This document shows positions 24,112 to 31,678 of a stretch of 44,015 nt of DNA, one piece after another. Source of the stretch: UBA4312 sp002394635 (lineage in GTDB: Bacteria; Bacillota_I; Bacilli_A; Erysipelotrichales; Erysipelotrichaceae); NCBI GenBank assembly GCA_946539765.1, contig CAMNHO010000014.1:1-44015 (forward strand), written 5' to 3'. Every line of letters starts with the position of its first letter. The first letter of the stretch is position 1. The notes beneath the pieces are model-generated. The model saw only the letters and a list, made by a program, of their open reading frames with translations. It was not told the DNA's origin and searched no databases. The translations under genes were made by a program, and so were the position numbers.

Positions 24112-25608
24112 ATGTATGCTACTTTTTGGGCACTGATTCCACCAATCGTTGCCATCGTACTAGCCTTGATTACCAAAGAAGTATATAGTTCCTTGTTTAT
24201 AGGAATTATTGTCGGTGGTCTGTTTTATTCAAATTTCAGCTTTGTCGGAACATTGACACACATTTTCAATGATGGACTGATTGCACAGTTATCCGATGCC
24301 TATAATGTAGGTATCCTGATCTTCCTGGTCTTCTTAGGTATCATTGTGGCTTTGATGAATAAAGCCGGTGGTTCGGCCGCCTTCGGACGCTGGGCCAGCG
24401 AACACGTAAAAAGCCGTGTCGCCGCACAGCTGGCCACCATCTTGCTTGGATGCCTGATCTTCATCGATGACTATTTCAACTGCCTGACAGTAGGTTCCGT
24501 TATGCGACCGGTCACGGACCGCCAGAACATTTCCCGCGCGAAGCTGGCCTATCTGATCGACGCGACGGCAGCACCTGTCTGCATCATTGCCCCGATTTCA
24601 TCCTGGGCAGCAGCCGTCAGCGGATTTGCTCCGGAAGGAACCAACGGTCTGATGTTATTCATCCGGGCCATTCCATATAACTACTACGCGCTATTGACGA
24701 TCGTCATGATGATCAGCATCGTCATTCTGAAAATCGATTATGGTCCGATGGCCAAACATGAAGAAAACGCTCTGAATGGAGATATCTTTACCGTAGAACG
24801 TATGACCGATGCCGATGATACACAAGTCAAAGGAAAAGGAAATGTCATCGATCTGGTTCTTCCGATCCTGGCTCTGGTCATCGCGTGTGTCATTGGTATG
24901 ATCTATACCGGTGGCTTCTTTGACGGTGAATCTTTCGTAAACTCCTTTGCCAACAGCGATGCATCCGTTGGTCTGGTGTTAGGTTCTTTTATGGCTCTGG
25001 TCATCACATTGGTTTTCTATCTGGTACGTCGGATCCTTCCTTTCAAGGACTGTATGGACTGCATTACCGAAGGATTTAAAGCCATGGTTCCGGCCATGAC
25101 CATTCTGGCTTTGGCATGGACATTAAAAGGAATGACCGATTCCTTAGGCGCTGCTGAATATGTAGCAGGCATCGTAGAAAGCTCACAGGGATCTTTCCTG
25201 AACTTCCTGCCTGCCATTATCTTCCTGATTGCGGTCGGCTTGTCCTTCGCAACCGGAACAAGCTGGGGTACTTTCGGTATTCTGATTCCGATCACACTAA
25301 AGGCATTCCCGCTGACAGGTGGAAATCCATTAGCTATCATCTGTGTCTCCGCATGTATGGCCGGTGCCGTATGCGGTGACCATTGCTCACCGATTTCCGA
25401 TACGACCATCATGTCCAGTGCCGGCGCCCAATGTAATCACATTGCTCACGTATCGACACAACTGCCATATGCGTTAACTTGTGCTGCCGTATCCTGCATC
25501 ACATATGTATTCGCCGGCATTGTCAAGAATGCGTTTATCTCCTTGGCATTTGGTGTTATCCTAATGTTCTTAGTGATATTTATTCTACATAAAACATATA
25601 AGAAATAA
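24112..25608 (+). CDS. Na+/H+ antiporter NhaC family protein
   Basis: 498-residue membrane protein with about twelve hydrophobic segments. Typical NhaC-family stretches are LLGCLIFIDDYFNCLTVGSV, ISRAKLAYLIDATAAPVCII and, in the C-terminal half, GDHCSPISDTTIMSSAGAQC. These residues line the ion path in family members. The family exchanges Na+ for H+, and some members carry malate/lactate or amines, so the exact ion is not certain. Ribosome site GAGAGAGG before the ATG. Monocistronic, from a promoter divergent from his, ending at a bidirectional terminator. Nothing ties it to histidine except position. Confidence 0.9.
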   Translation: MYATFWALIPPIVAIVLALITKEVYSSLFIGIIVGGLFYSNFSFVGTLTHIFNDGLIAQLSDAYNVGILIFLVFLGIIVALMNKAGGSAAFGRWASEHVKSRVAAQLATILLGCLIFIDDYFNCLTVGSVMRPVTDRQNISRAKLAYLIDATAAPVCIIAPISSWAAAVSGFAPEGTNGLMLFIRAIPYNYYALLTIVMMISIVILKIDYGPMAKHEENALNGDIFTVERMTDADDTQVKGKGNVIDLVLPILALVIACVIGMIYTGGFFDGESFVNSFANSDASVGLVLGSFMALVITLVFYLVRRILPFKDCMDCITEGFKAMVPAMTILALAWTLKGMTDSLGAAEYVAGIVESSQGSFLNFLPAIIFLIAVGLSFATGTSWGTFGILIPITLKAFPLTGGNPLAIICVSACMAGAVCGDHCSPISDTTIMSSAGAQCNHIAHVSTQLPYALTCAAVSCITYVFAGIVKNAFISLAFGVILMFLVIFILHKTYKK

Positions 25609-25612
25609 AGTA

Positions 25613-25639
25613 AAAACGGATCATCGGATCCGTTTTTTT
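25613..25639. terminator. Bidirectional terminator between the NhaC gene and the PIN-like gene
   Basis: ACGGATC, loop ATCG, GATCCGT flanked by A-run and T-run, so it can act on both strands. Seven T on plus, five on minus. Confidence 0.85.
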
Positions 25640-25655
25640 CTGGTGTCTTTTTTTC

Positions 25656-26342
25656 TTACTTTTTCAATTTGTGTATGTCCGGTTTGATCTTTTTATAAAG
25701 ATCAGAGCCGGCTTCCATACCGAAGCTTTTGACTAAATCATTATGGATCTCTCGTAAATCATTCAAATTTTCTGTCAAGAGAATTTTAGTCACCTTATTA
25801 GCATCCTCTTTGGATTCAACATGATGATTGACGATAGATTCTACCATGCCCTGCCGGACCGATGGTTTCTTGGATTTAGGTTCTGCCTGTACTGCAGGCG
25901 GATGTTTTACATTTCTTTGTTTAGATACCGATGGTGCTTTGGTTTCCACCGGTTTTTCTTCTGCTTTTGTCTTCTGACTGAGAAGCTGATCCACAGATAC
26001 TCGAGATACATGTATCTCACGCGCAGACCAGAATCGAATTACAGCATCATATCCGTTATCGTTTGAGAAAATGACATATCGTGTTTTCGGCGCTGATTTC
26101 AAAAGAAATCCCAGATAGCTGACGAGTTGGAAATCCAACGCATTCCGACCGGTATGACAAGCGATCATCTCAAAGGATCCGGTATGTCTGCATATGTATT
26201 CCAGATCCGGATAAGATACATAAGGGGAATTATCTGTATAGAATAAAAGTATGCGATCATACTTTGTGCTTTTTTCCAATAGCTCTTTCCAGTGGGTCCC
26301 CACATTTTCCGTATCCACTAAAAAAACAGTTCTTGTTGGCGT
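25656..26342 (-). CDS. PIN/NYN-like nuclease-fold protein, possible ACG start
   Basis: The protein has an N-terminal PIN/NYN-like fold. TVFLVDTENVGTHW resembles the first strand with its acidic residue, and NALDFQLVSYLGFLL plus YVIFSNDNGYDAVIRFW resemble the later acidic motif of this superfamily. A Lys/Pro-rich linker then leads to a C-terminal helical domain (NHHVESKEDANKVTKILL). RNA cleavage or binding is plausible but unproven. The only standard start is GTG at 26318; it cuts off the first strand and lies about 30 nt from the ribosome site GGAGGG (26354-26349). An ACG at 26342-26340 sits 6 nt from that site and would give 228 residues, so it is used here. The promoter is at 26375-26404. 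Confidence 0.7.
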   Translation of the reverse strand, partial: TPTRTVFLVDTENVGTHWKELLEKSTKYDRILLFYTDNSPYVSYPDLEYICRHTGSFEMIACHTGRNALDFQLVSYLGFLLKSAPKTRYVIFSNDNGYDAVIRFWSAREIHVSRVSVDQLLSQKTKAEEKPVETKAPSVSKQRNVKHPPAVQAEPKSKKPSVRQGMVESIVNHHVESKEDANKVTKILLTENLNDLREIHNDLVKSFGMEAGSDLYKKIKPDIHKLKK

Positions 26343-26374
26343 AAATAACCCTCCTTTATGACACCAGCTCTTAT

Positions 26375-26404
26375 ATTATAAAGGGTCATTGTCAAATTTG
26401 ACAA
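26375..26404 (-). promoter_or_regulatory. Promoter with a palindrome over the -35, PIN-like gene
   Basis: TTGTCA (26404-26399), 18-nt spacer, TATAAT (26380-26375). The sequence TTGTCAAATTTGACAA (26389-26404) is a perfect 16-bp palindrome covering the -35, a probable repressor or activator site. Confidence 0.6.
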
Positions 26405-26407
26405 GTA

Positions 26408-27955
26408 TCAGAATAGAGGTGCCATCAAACGTAAAAGTGCATTCCATGTACGCAGCAACATCGGTGCATCCCCTTCGTATTCTTTAGTGACCTCTTGTGA
26501 TTGCTCGAACATCTTCATAAAATCCTCGTAGATGTCATGGATTGCTTTGACATCATAGAGGAAGACCCCGTTTTCAAAGTTCAGATACAACGAACGGTAA
26601 TCCAGATTGATCGTTCCGATAATGGCTGTTTCCGCATCAGAAACACACATTTTTGCGTGACTGAAACCCGGTGTATATTCATAGATCCGAACACCACGAT
26701 TCACTAAAACACGATAATTTGAACGAGTAATTCGATAGGTGATCTTTTTATCCGGTATTCCGGGAGTAATGATGCGAACGTCCACACCTCGTTTACAAGC
26801 CAGGGTCATAGCTCGAACCATCTCATCGGTAATGATCAGGTATGGCGTGACAAAATACACGTACTTCTTTGCGTTGTTTAGAATATTCATATATGCATTT
26901 TCCCCAAGATATTCTTCATCCAGAGGGGAATCAGCATAGGGCTGCACATAGCCGCGGGCAACGACCGGCTTAGCCCGTAAATACTGTGTTATATCGTGAT
27001 CGGAATGTTCCAGTACATTCCACATTTCCAGAAAGATCAATGTCATACTGTTGACGGCAAGTCCACGCATCTGGATCCCTGTATCCTTCCAGTAGCCGTA
27101 CGGGTGCGTAATATTAAAATATTCATCCGCCAGATTGTATCCGCCTGTAAACGCAATCTCTCCGTCAATAACCATAATCTTACGATGATCACGATTATTC
27201 ATAAACATCTGGATCCACGGACGGATCGGATTAAAGATGCGGCACTGGATCCCGTTTGCCTCCATCTGTTTTTTAAACTGTTTATTTAAGAAGAAGGCAC
27301 TGCCAATATCATCATAAGCAATCCGCACTTCCACCCCTTCTTTGGCTTTTAGCACCAGGATATCTTTCATCTGTTGAAAGCTGCCACCATCCTCAATCGC
27401 ATGATATTCCATGAAGATAAAATGTTTCGCCTTTTTCAAAGCCTCTAACTGAGCAAGAAAACCCTCGTAGGCTGTACTGTAATATGTGATGTCCGTATGT
27501 TCATAGATAGGAAAGTTTCCCGAGTGACGGATCAGGTAAGCCTGGTTATATATTGCCAGATCCTCATGTTTCAGATCCTGCAGAATCAATGGATCCTGTC
27601 GGAAATACGGGTCCAGCATATTGTCAATTTTCCGGTAAACCTTTCGGATCGGGTTGGTCAAGCTGGTCCGTCCCATCATAAAATACAAAATCAGACCGAC
27701 AATCGGAAAAATCAGGATCAGAACCATCCATGGCACGTTAATAGACATATTTTTATCCCGGCCATAGATCCACAGCGCAACAAAAACAGCCAGCACGCTG
27801 ACGATCCGGCTGACATCTTGCGATAAGATCCGAAAAGCTCCTAGAAAGTTCATGATCCAGAATAACTGCACCAGGATCGCGATACCGGTCAGAAACACCC
27901 GAAGGGCGCTGTTCTTTACGGACGATTTTTTCTCAACAGGCATTTTTTTCATCAT
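26408..27955 (-). CDS. cls: Cardiolipin synthase (phospholipase D family)
   Basis: It condenses two phosphatidylglycerols to cardiolipin and glycerol at the membrane. 515 residues with two N-terminal membrane segments (about 15-85) and both HKD motifs: HRKIMVIDGEIAFTGGYN and HAKMCVSDAETAIIGTINL. The length is the normal one for Firmicute Cls. Start ATG 27955 has AGTAGG upstream; the second Met is an alternative one codon later. Downstream comes the PIN-like gene with its own promoter, and no clear terminator is seen between. Confidence 0.94.
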   Translation of the reverse strand: MMKKMPVEKKSSVKNSALRVFLTGIAILVQLFWIMNFLGAFRILSQDVSRIVSVLAVFVALWIYGRDKNMSINVPWMVLILIFPIVGLILYFMMGRTSLTNPIRKVYRKIDNMLDPYFRQDPLILQDLKHEDLAIYNQAYLIRHSGNFPIYEHTDITYYSTAYEGFLAQLEALKKAKHFIFMEYHAIEDGGSFQQMKDILVLKAKEGVEVRIAYDDIGSAFFLNKQFKKQMEANGIQCRIFNPIRPWIQMFMNNRDHRKIMVIDGEIAFTGGYNLADEYFNITHPYGYWKDTGIQMRGLAVNSMTLIFLEMWNVLEHSDHDITQYLRAKPVVARGYVQPYADSPLDEEYLGENAYMNILNNAKKYVYFVTPYLIITDEMVRAMTLACKRGVDVRIITPGIPDKKITYRITRSNYRVLVNRGVRIYEYTPGFSHAKMCVSDAETAIIGTINLDYRSLYLNFENGVFLYDVKAIHDIYEDFMKMFEQSQEVTKEYEGDAPMLLRTWNALLRLMAPLF

Positions 27956-28021
27956 ACAGACCTACTAACAAGTTCATTTAAACATTTTCTGTTATTGAAT
28001 ACAAGTTTAATATCCCTAACT

Positions 28022-28042
28022 AAAAAAAGCGGTCCATCCGCT
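28022..28042 (-). terminator. Intrinsic terminator after the small export protein gene
   Basis: Minus strand AGCGG, loop ATGGA, CCGCT, then seven T, overlapping the stop codon of the gene. Confidence 0.8.
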
Positions 28043-28536
28043 TAAATCATGCTTAACAATCCATAGGATACCGAAGAAACGATTACAGTAGCCAAAAAGA
28101 TTCCAATCAGAATCGCCAAGGATGCTTTCTTCAGATCCATCTCCAATAAAGAAGCTATCAAGGAACCCGTCCATGCTCCGGTGCCCGGTAACGGAATGCC
28201 AACAAACAACAAAAGACCGAGAAATTCCTTTTCCTGCACTTTATCACTTTTATTCATGGCTCTTTGTTCCAGGTTTTCCACTATTTTCCGAGACCAGGAA
28301 AATCGCTTCAGCCAATGAAAGATCTTTTGAATAAAAAGAAGAATAAACGGAATCGGAATAATATTACCGATTATACAGATGGGAATTGCCTGTCGAATGT
28401 CCACCTGTAACAAGCTGGCCATAACCAGACCTCCCCGACATTCCAAAATCGGTATCATCGATACAATAAAAATCAAAGCCTTTGCGGATATATATTTTCC
28501 AAGTGTGGCTGCAAACCAACTGACAATTGTTTCCAT
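28042..28536 (-). CDS. Small multidrug export protein family (COG2426-like)
   Basis: 164 residues, highly hydrophobic, with about four membrane helices. Characteristic patches are IVSMIPILECRGGLVMASLL and LLLFVGIPLPGTGAWTGSLI, the latter with the GIPLPGTGAWTG signature of this family. Function is not well established; the family name reflects an old annotation and the substrate is unknown. The frame is open to 28680, but GGAGG ahead of ATG 28536 and a promoter at 28586-28558 fix the start. Transcribed alone. Confidence 0.85.
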   Translation of the reverse strand: METIVSWFAATLGKYISAKALIFIVSMIPILECRGGLVMASLLQVDIRQAIPICIIGNIIPIPFILLFIQKIFHWLKRFSWSRKIVENLEQRAMNKSDKVQEKEFLGLLLFVGIPLPGTGAWTGSLIASLLEMDLKKASLAILIGIFLATVIVSSVSYGLLSMI

Positions 28537-28557
28537 AAAGAAACCTCCAATGTCTGT

Positions 28558-28608
28558 ATGATACTTAATCCGGTATCGCTTGTCAAATAAGAATCCGTTC
28601 CTTATAAT
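28558..28608. promoter_or_regulatory. Overlapping divergent promoters sharing one -35 element
   Basis: Minus: TTGACA (28586-28581), 17-nt spacer, TATCAT (28563-28558). Plus: TTGTCA (28580-28585), 17-nt spacer, TATAAT (28603-28608). The two -35 boxes share the bases of TTGTCAA, so polymerase should occupy only one direction at a time. Confidence 0.7.
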
Positions 28609-28614
28609 GCAGGT

Positions 28615-29136
28615 ATGCACGCTGAAAAAATCACACCGGAACATAAGGATTTTCATACCATAAAAATGCTCTATATGCACTCATTTCCCGAAGAAGAGCT
28701 TCTTCCCTACGAATTCCTGTATCAAAACGAATCTTCCCTGTACGGCTTTTATGATCATGGGTTCTGTGGATTTGCCAGCTTCATTCGGTATGAGGATCTG
28801 TTGAACATTACATTCTTTGCGGTAACAGGAACCAGACGTCATCAAGGTTATGGATCCCGTATCCTACAAATCATCCATAACCATTTTCCACATCATCGCA
28901 TCACCGTCGATATCGAGTCCCCTCTGGTCACTTCAGAAAATACGAGCCAACGTCAACAAAGACTGCAGTTCTATCTGCACAACGGTTTCAAGGTCAGTGA
29001 AGTCCGCTATATTTTTAATCATGTCACCTATGATGTACTTGTCCTTGGTGATGCCTTTACCTATGAAGATTATGATGCTTTCTGGCATCACTTCTACCCA
29101 TCCTATCACCGGGTATCTCCGCAGATATTTAAATGA
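28615..29136 (+). CDS. GNAT family N-acetyltransferase, predicted leaderless
   Basis: 173 residues of the GNAT superfamily: the acetyl-CoA pyrophosphate loop reads AVTGTRRHQGYGSRILQII, close to the R/Q-x-x-G-x-G/A pattern, after a beta region GFASFIRYEDLLNITFF. The acceptor (amine, peptide or small molecule) is unknown. There is no ribosome site before ATG 28615; the -10 TATAAT ends at 28608, so the start of transcription should coincide with the ATG. It lies opposite the small export protein with overlapping promoters. A hairpin follows, but its T-tract serves the opposite strand. Confidence 0.85.
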   Translation: MHAEKITPEHKDFHTIKMLYMHSFPEEELLPYEFLYQNESSLYGFYDHGFCGFASFIRYEDLLNITFFAVTGTRRHQGYGSRILQIIHNHFPHHRITVDIESPLVTSENTSQRQQRLQFYLHNGFKVSEVRYIFNHVTYDVLVLGDAFTYEDYDAFWHHFYPSYHRVSPQIFK

Positions 29137-29173
29137 AGTGTTGTTTTATAACGTCTATCCTTTTTAACACTAC

Positions 29174-29199
29174 AAAAAAAGGCGTACCTTAGTACGCCT
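29174..29199 (-). terminator. Intrinsic terminator after the flavodoxin-like gene
   Basis: Minus strand AGGCGTAC, loop TAAG, GTACGCCT, then seven T. On the plus strand no T-tract follows, so the GNAT gene lacks a clear terminator of its own here. Confidence 0.8.
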
Positions 29200-29201
29200 C
29201 G

Positions 29202-29594
29202 TTAAAGGAAGCTTTTGGCAAACACCCGAGCAGATTCCTTTTGCGCATTGACTTCTTTGCTCTTACAATAGAAAGTTCTCTTATCTACTTCTATCTGTTT
29301 TTCTTCCAGGCTCTTCCGAATCAGATCCAAAGCGTGTTTAGAAACCCATGAAGTTGAGAATACAACAGCTTTTCCTACCTGTTCTGCTGATAATGAATCC
29401 AGATATGCTTTCAGGTGTTTATCTAGACCATAGGCATATAAAGCTCCCCCAATAAATAAAACATCAACTTTCTCTGTCAGAACTGCTTCCGGCTGATCAA
29501 CAGACACCGCTTCCACACCAGCACCATCGGCTAACGCTTGGGCAATCCCCATGGTATTTCCTGCGCGTGAATAAAAACGTACGGCTGCTTTCAT
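29202..29594 (-). CDS. Flavodoxin-like domain protein
   Basis: 130 residues with the start of a flavodoxin fold: AAVRFYSRAGNTMGIAQALA contains the phosphate-binding loop SRAGNT, like the FMN loop. VDVLFIGGALYAYGLDKHL matches the next FMN contact, and KAVVFSTSWVSKHA the third. Probably binds FMN and carries electrons; partner unknown. It lies 8 nt after the frameshifted ferritin-like gene and may belong to the same unit, which would fit a redox or iron role. Confidence 0.85.
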   Translation of the reverse strand: MKAAVRFYSRAGNTMGIAQALADGAGVEAVSVDQPEAVLTEKVDVLFIGGALYAYGLDKHLKAYLDSLSAEQVGKAVVFSTSWVSKHALDLIRKSLEEKQIEVDKRTFYCKSKEVNAQKESARVFAKSFL

Positions 29595-29602
29595 AAATCT
29601 CC

Positions 29603-30057
29603 TTATAACTGTTTTGTCAGGTAGTTTTCTTTGCCAATCATATCAATCAGATCCAGCTGCTGCTGTGTCCAGTAAAGATCTTCGTATTCATCAGCCACGT
29701 ATTCCTTGAAAAGATCATAAGTAACAACATCCATCTCGTTGTCTTTCATCATCTGCTCTACTAAGGCGATTCCATCAACCGAAATCTTTTCTTCCGATTT
29801 CAGATAATCAATGATATCTGTATACAACGGCTGTCCTTTGATATCTTCCAATACCATTTTACCTCCGAGGTCCATGATCCGATCAACATACTTTTCTACG
29901 AAATCTCTTTCTTCTGTTGCATGTTCTTCATATTTTTCAGCTAATTTTGTAAATCCCTGTGCGTTAAAGATCTTTGCCTGGAACGCATGTGCTATAGAGT
30001 TTCTCGATAATCCTGTTACAATAGCCGCATATCTTTTAATAATTTTTCGTTTTTCAT
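29603..30057 (-). pseudogene. Ferritin-like domain gene with a single-base frameshift
   Basis: From 30057 a gene begins after AGGAGG (ATG AAA AAC GAA AAA TTA) but hits a stop after 13 codons. The next frame carries on with SRNSIAHAFQAKIFNAQG and EKYEEHATEERDFVEKYV, which resemble the ferritin/bacterioferritin helix ligands (E and H), then KMVLEDIKGQPLY and EYVADEYEDLYWTQQQLDLI. One extra A in the run near residue 8 would restore a 151-residue protein in one frame. It may be a real mutation, a slippage event or a sequencing error. The frame that remains from ATG 29875 lacks the first helix and would not be a functional ferritin. Iron storage or oxidation is the family role. Confidence 0.7.
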
Positions 30058-30148
30058 TTGATTGTACCTCCTTTTATATTTTGTTAAATTTATTTTATAC
30101 AATCTTTTTACATGCTTACAATTCACCTATAATTAGTTCATGTCAACA

Positions 30149-30181
30149 AAAAAAATAAACGGATTTTTAAATAATCCGTTT
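30149..30181 (-). terminator. Intrinsic terminator of the ECF S component gene
   Basis: Minus strand AAACGGATT, 7-nt loop, AATCCGTTT, then ATTTTTTTT. The stem overlaps the stop codon. Confidence 0.8.
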
Positions 30182-30797
30182 ATTCTTCTTTTTTTATCAC
30201 TTTGCGTAAAGCCATATATAACAGTATCGCAAAGATCGTTGATAGAATGGTGTTGATCAGTGTAGCAGTAGCTGACATCTTTACCAGAATATTTACAATT
30301 TTTGCAGGTTGTCCAAAGATGTACCGGTCCCGGAAATACCCCAGGAACGGATCGGTAAACACATTTAGAATAAGCCCGCTGGCTGCACTGATCCCGATAG
30401 GAAGGATCCTGGAGTTCTCATCGATCTTGAACACTTTGTGCGCAAAAAATCCGCTGGTGATACCGATAATAAACTTCAGAATGAACGTTGTGATCGCATA
30501 ACCTGGATAGCCAGCCATGATATCGGCTAAAGCCAGTCCGATTGCACCAGCCAGGCCGCCTGATACGCCGTCCATCAATAAGGCAGTCAATACCGTAAAT
30601 GTATTTCCTAAATGAAAGGATGCCCCGCTGGATCCATAGGGAATCCGAAAGAATTCATAGGCTACAAAGCTCAAAGCTGCCATAAGCCCGATCATAGAGA
30701 TTTTACGGACAGTAAATTTCGTATGAGATAAAACCACAAAAATCATAACCGTTCCAACGACCAACACAAACAATAACCACATTAATTCAATCGGCAT
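30180..30797 (-). CDS. ECF transporter S component
   Basis: 205 residues with about six membrane helices, a substrate-binding component that joins a shared energy-coupling module (EcfA, EcfA', EcfT) found elsewhere in the genome. Family-like features: the N-terminal SMIGLMAALSFVAYEFFRIP, and LGNTFTVLTALLMDGVSGGL and GLALADIMAGYPGYAITTFI. The ligand is unknown; these components usually take up vitamins or metals. ATG 30803 would be 1 nt after the GAAGGG ribosome site, so ATG 30797 is taken as the start. Monocistronic. Confidence 0.85.
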   Translation of the reverse strand: MPIELMWLLFVLVVGTVMIFVVLSHTKFTVRKISMIGLMAALSFVAYEFFRIPYGSSGASFHLGNTFTVLTALLMDGVSGGLAGAIGLALADIMAGYPGYAITTFILKFIIGITSGFFAHKVFKIDENSRILPIGISAASGLILNVFTDPFLGYFRDRYIFGQPAKIVNILVKMSATATLINTILSTIFAILLYMALRKVIKKEE

Positions 30798-30894
30798 ACA
30801 CATTCCCTTCTTTCTCAGAAGGAATTATAGATAAAATCTGGCATTGTATATAGTCCCAGAACAGTTTTATTTTTTAAGGCCAGTTTAAATAACG

Positions 30895-31548
30895 CTAATA
30901 CATGAAGTATAGGATCGCGATCATATGTGAAACCGATGCTAAAATAATGAACAAGTGCCATATAAAATGAAAATACCGTTTCTTGGGCTGGGTATAGAAC
31001 ACAGCACCGATGGAATAAAAAATGCCTCCTAGTAAGATAAGACCCATAAAAGGCAAGGCCTCCTTCTGTAATAATTGAGGAACAAAGAAGATAGCCAGCC
31101 AGCCCATAAGCATATAGATGCCCATGGATATTTTTGGATAACTTTTTTTCGCGATCGCTTTTAAAAGAATTGCTGCCAGAGCCATGCTCCATTCTATGGC
31201 CAGTAAAACCAGACCCCATTTATTGTTTAAAAAATTCAGACATACCGGTGTATATGTTCCGGCAATAGCCACCACAATCATAATATGATCCAGTTTTCTC
31301 ATTACGTATTTGTAGGTAGTCCCATACTGTGATGTATGATATAAACAAGATGTCATAAACATAAAGAACATGCCAATCAGAAAAACAGATACCCCGATGG
31401 TATAATTCCAACCACTGATCTGATAAGAACGAACAGTATAATAAGGAAGAGTCAGCAGAATTATGATTCCCATAACACCGTGCGATACAGAATTTGCCAG
31501 TTCTTCTCCAAAACTTAACCGATAAGGATTACGCATTGTTGCCTGCAT
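30895..31548 (-). CDS. Hemolysin III family membrane protein
   Basis: 217 residues, seven predicted membrane helices. The conserved His and other polar residues of the hemolysin III/PAQR-like family are visible: ANSVSHGVMGI, SCLYHTS, YVMRKLDHIMIVVAIAGTY, and HFIWHLFIILASVSHMIA near the C-terminus. The name is historical; hemolysis is not implied, and a hydrolase-like or membrane-homeostasis role is more likely. Start ATG 31548 has GGAGGTGAGTAA. A short leader follows an extended -10 promoter at 31568-31576. Confidence 0.9.
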   Translation of the reverse strand: MQATMRNPYRLSFGEELANSVSHGVMGIIILLTLPYYTVRSYQISGWNYTIGVSVFLIGMFFMFMTSCLYHTSQYGTTYKYVMRKLDHIMIVVAIAGTYTPVCLNFLNNKWGLVLLAIEWSMALAAILLKAIAKKSYPKISMGIYMLMGWLAIFFVPQLLQKEALPFMGLILLGGIFYSIGAVFYTQPKKRYFHFIWHLFIILASVSHMIAILYFMY

Positions 31549-31567
31549 TTACTCACCTCCTGCTAAA

Positions 31568-31576
31568 ATTATAGCA
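31568..31576 (-). promoter_or_regulatory. Extended -10 promoter of the hemolysin III gene
   Basis: Minus strand TGC-TATAAT (-10 hexamer 31573-31568) with a poor -35. The start would be near 31561, about 12 nt before the ATG. Confidence 0.45.
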
Positions 31577-31678
31577 TCATCTAGTTTTTATTACTATATG
31601 AAGAGGTTATTATTATGTATTTTCTGTTATATAAAATCATGATATAGTATAGGTTAGTTATTATTAGGAGGGTTATAC

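Noticed and set aside
29603..30057. Programmed -1 frameshifting in the ferritin-like gene
   Set aside because: The shift point TTATTAAAAGATATG does not fit an X-XXY-YYZ slippery heptamer in the starting frame, and no downstream pseudoknot was evident; a lost base is simpler.
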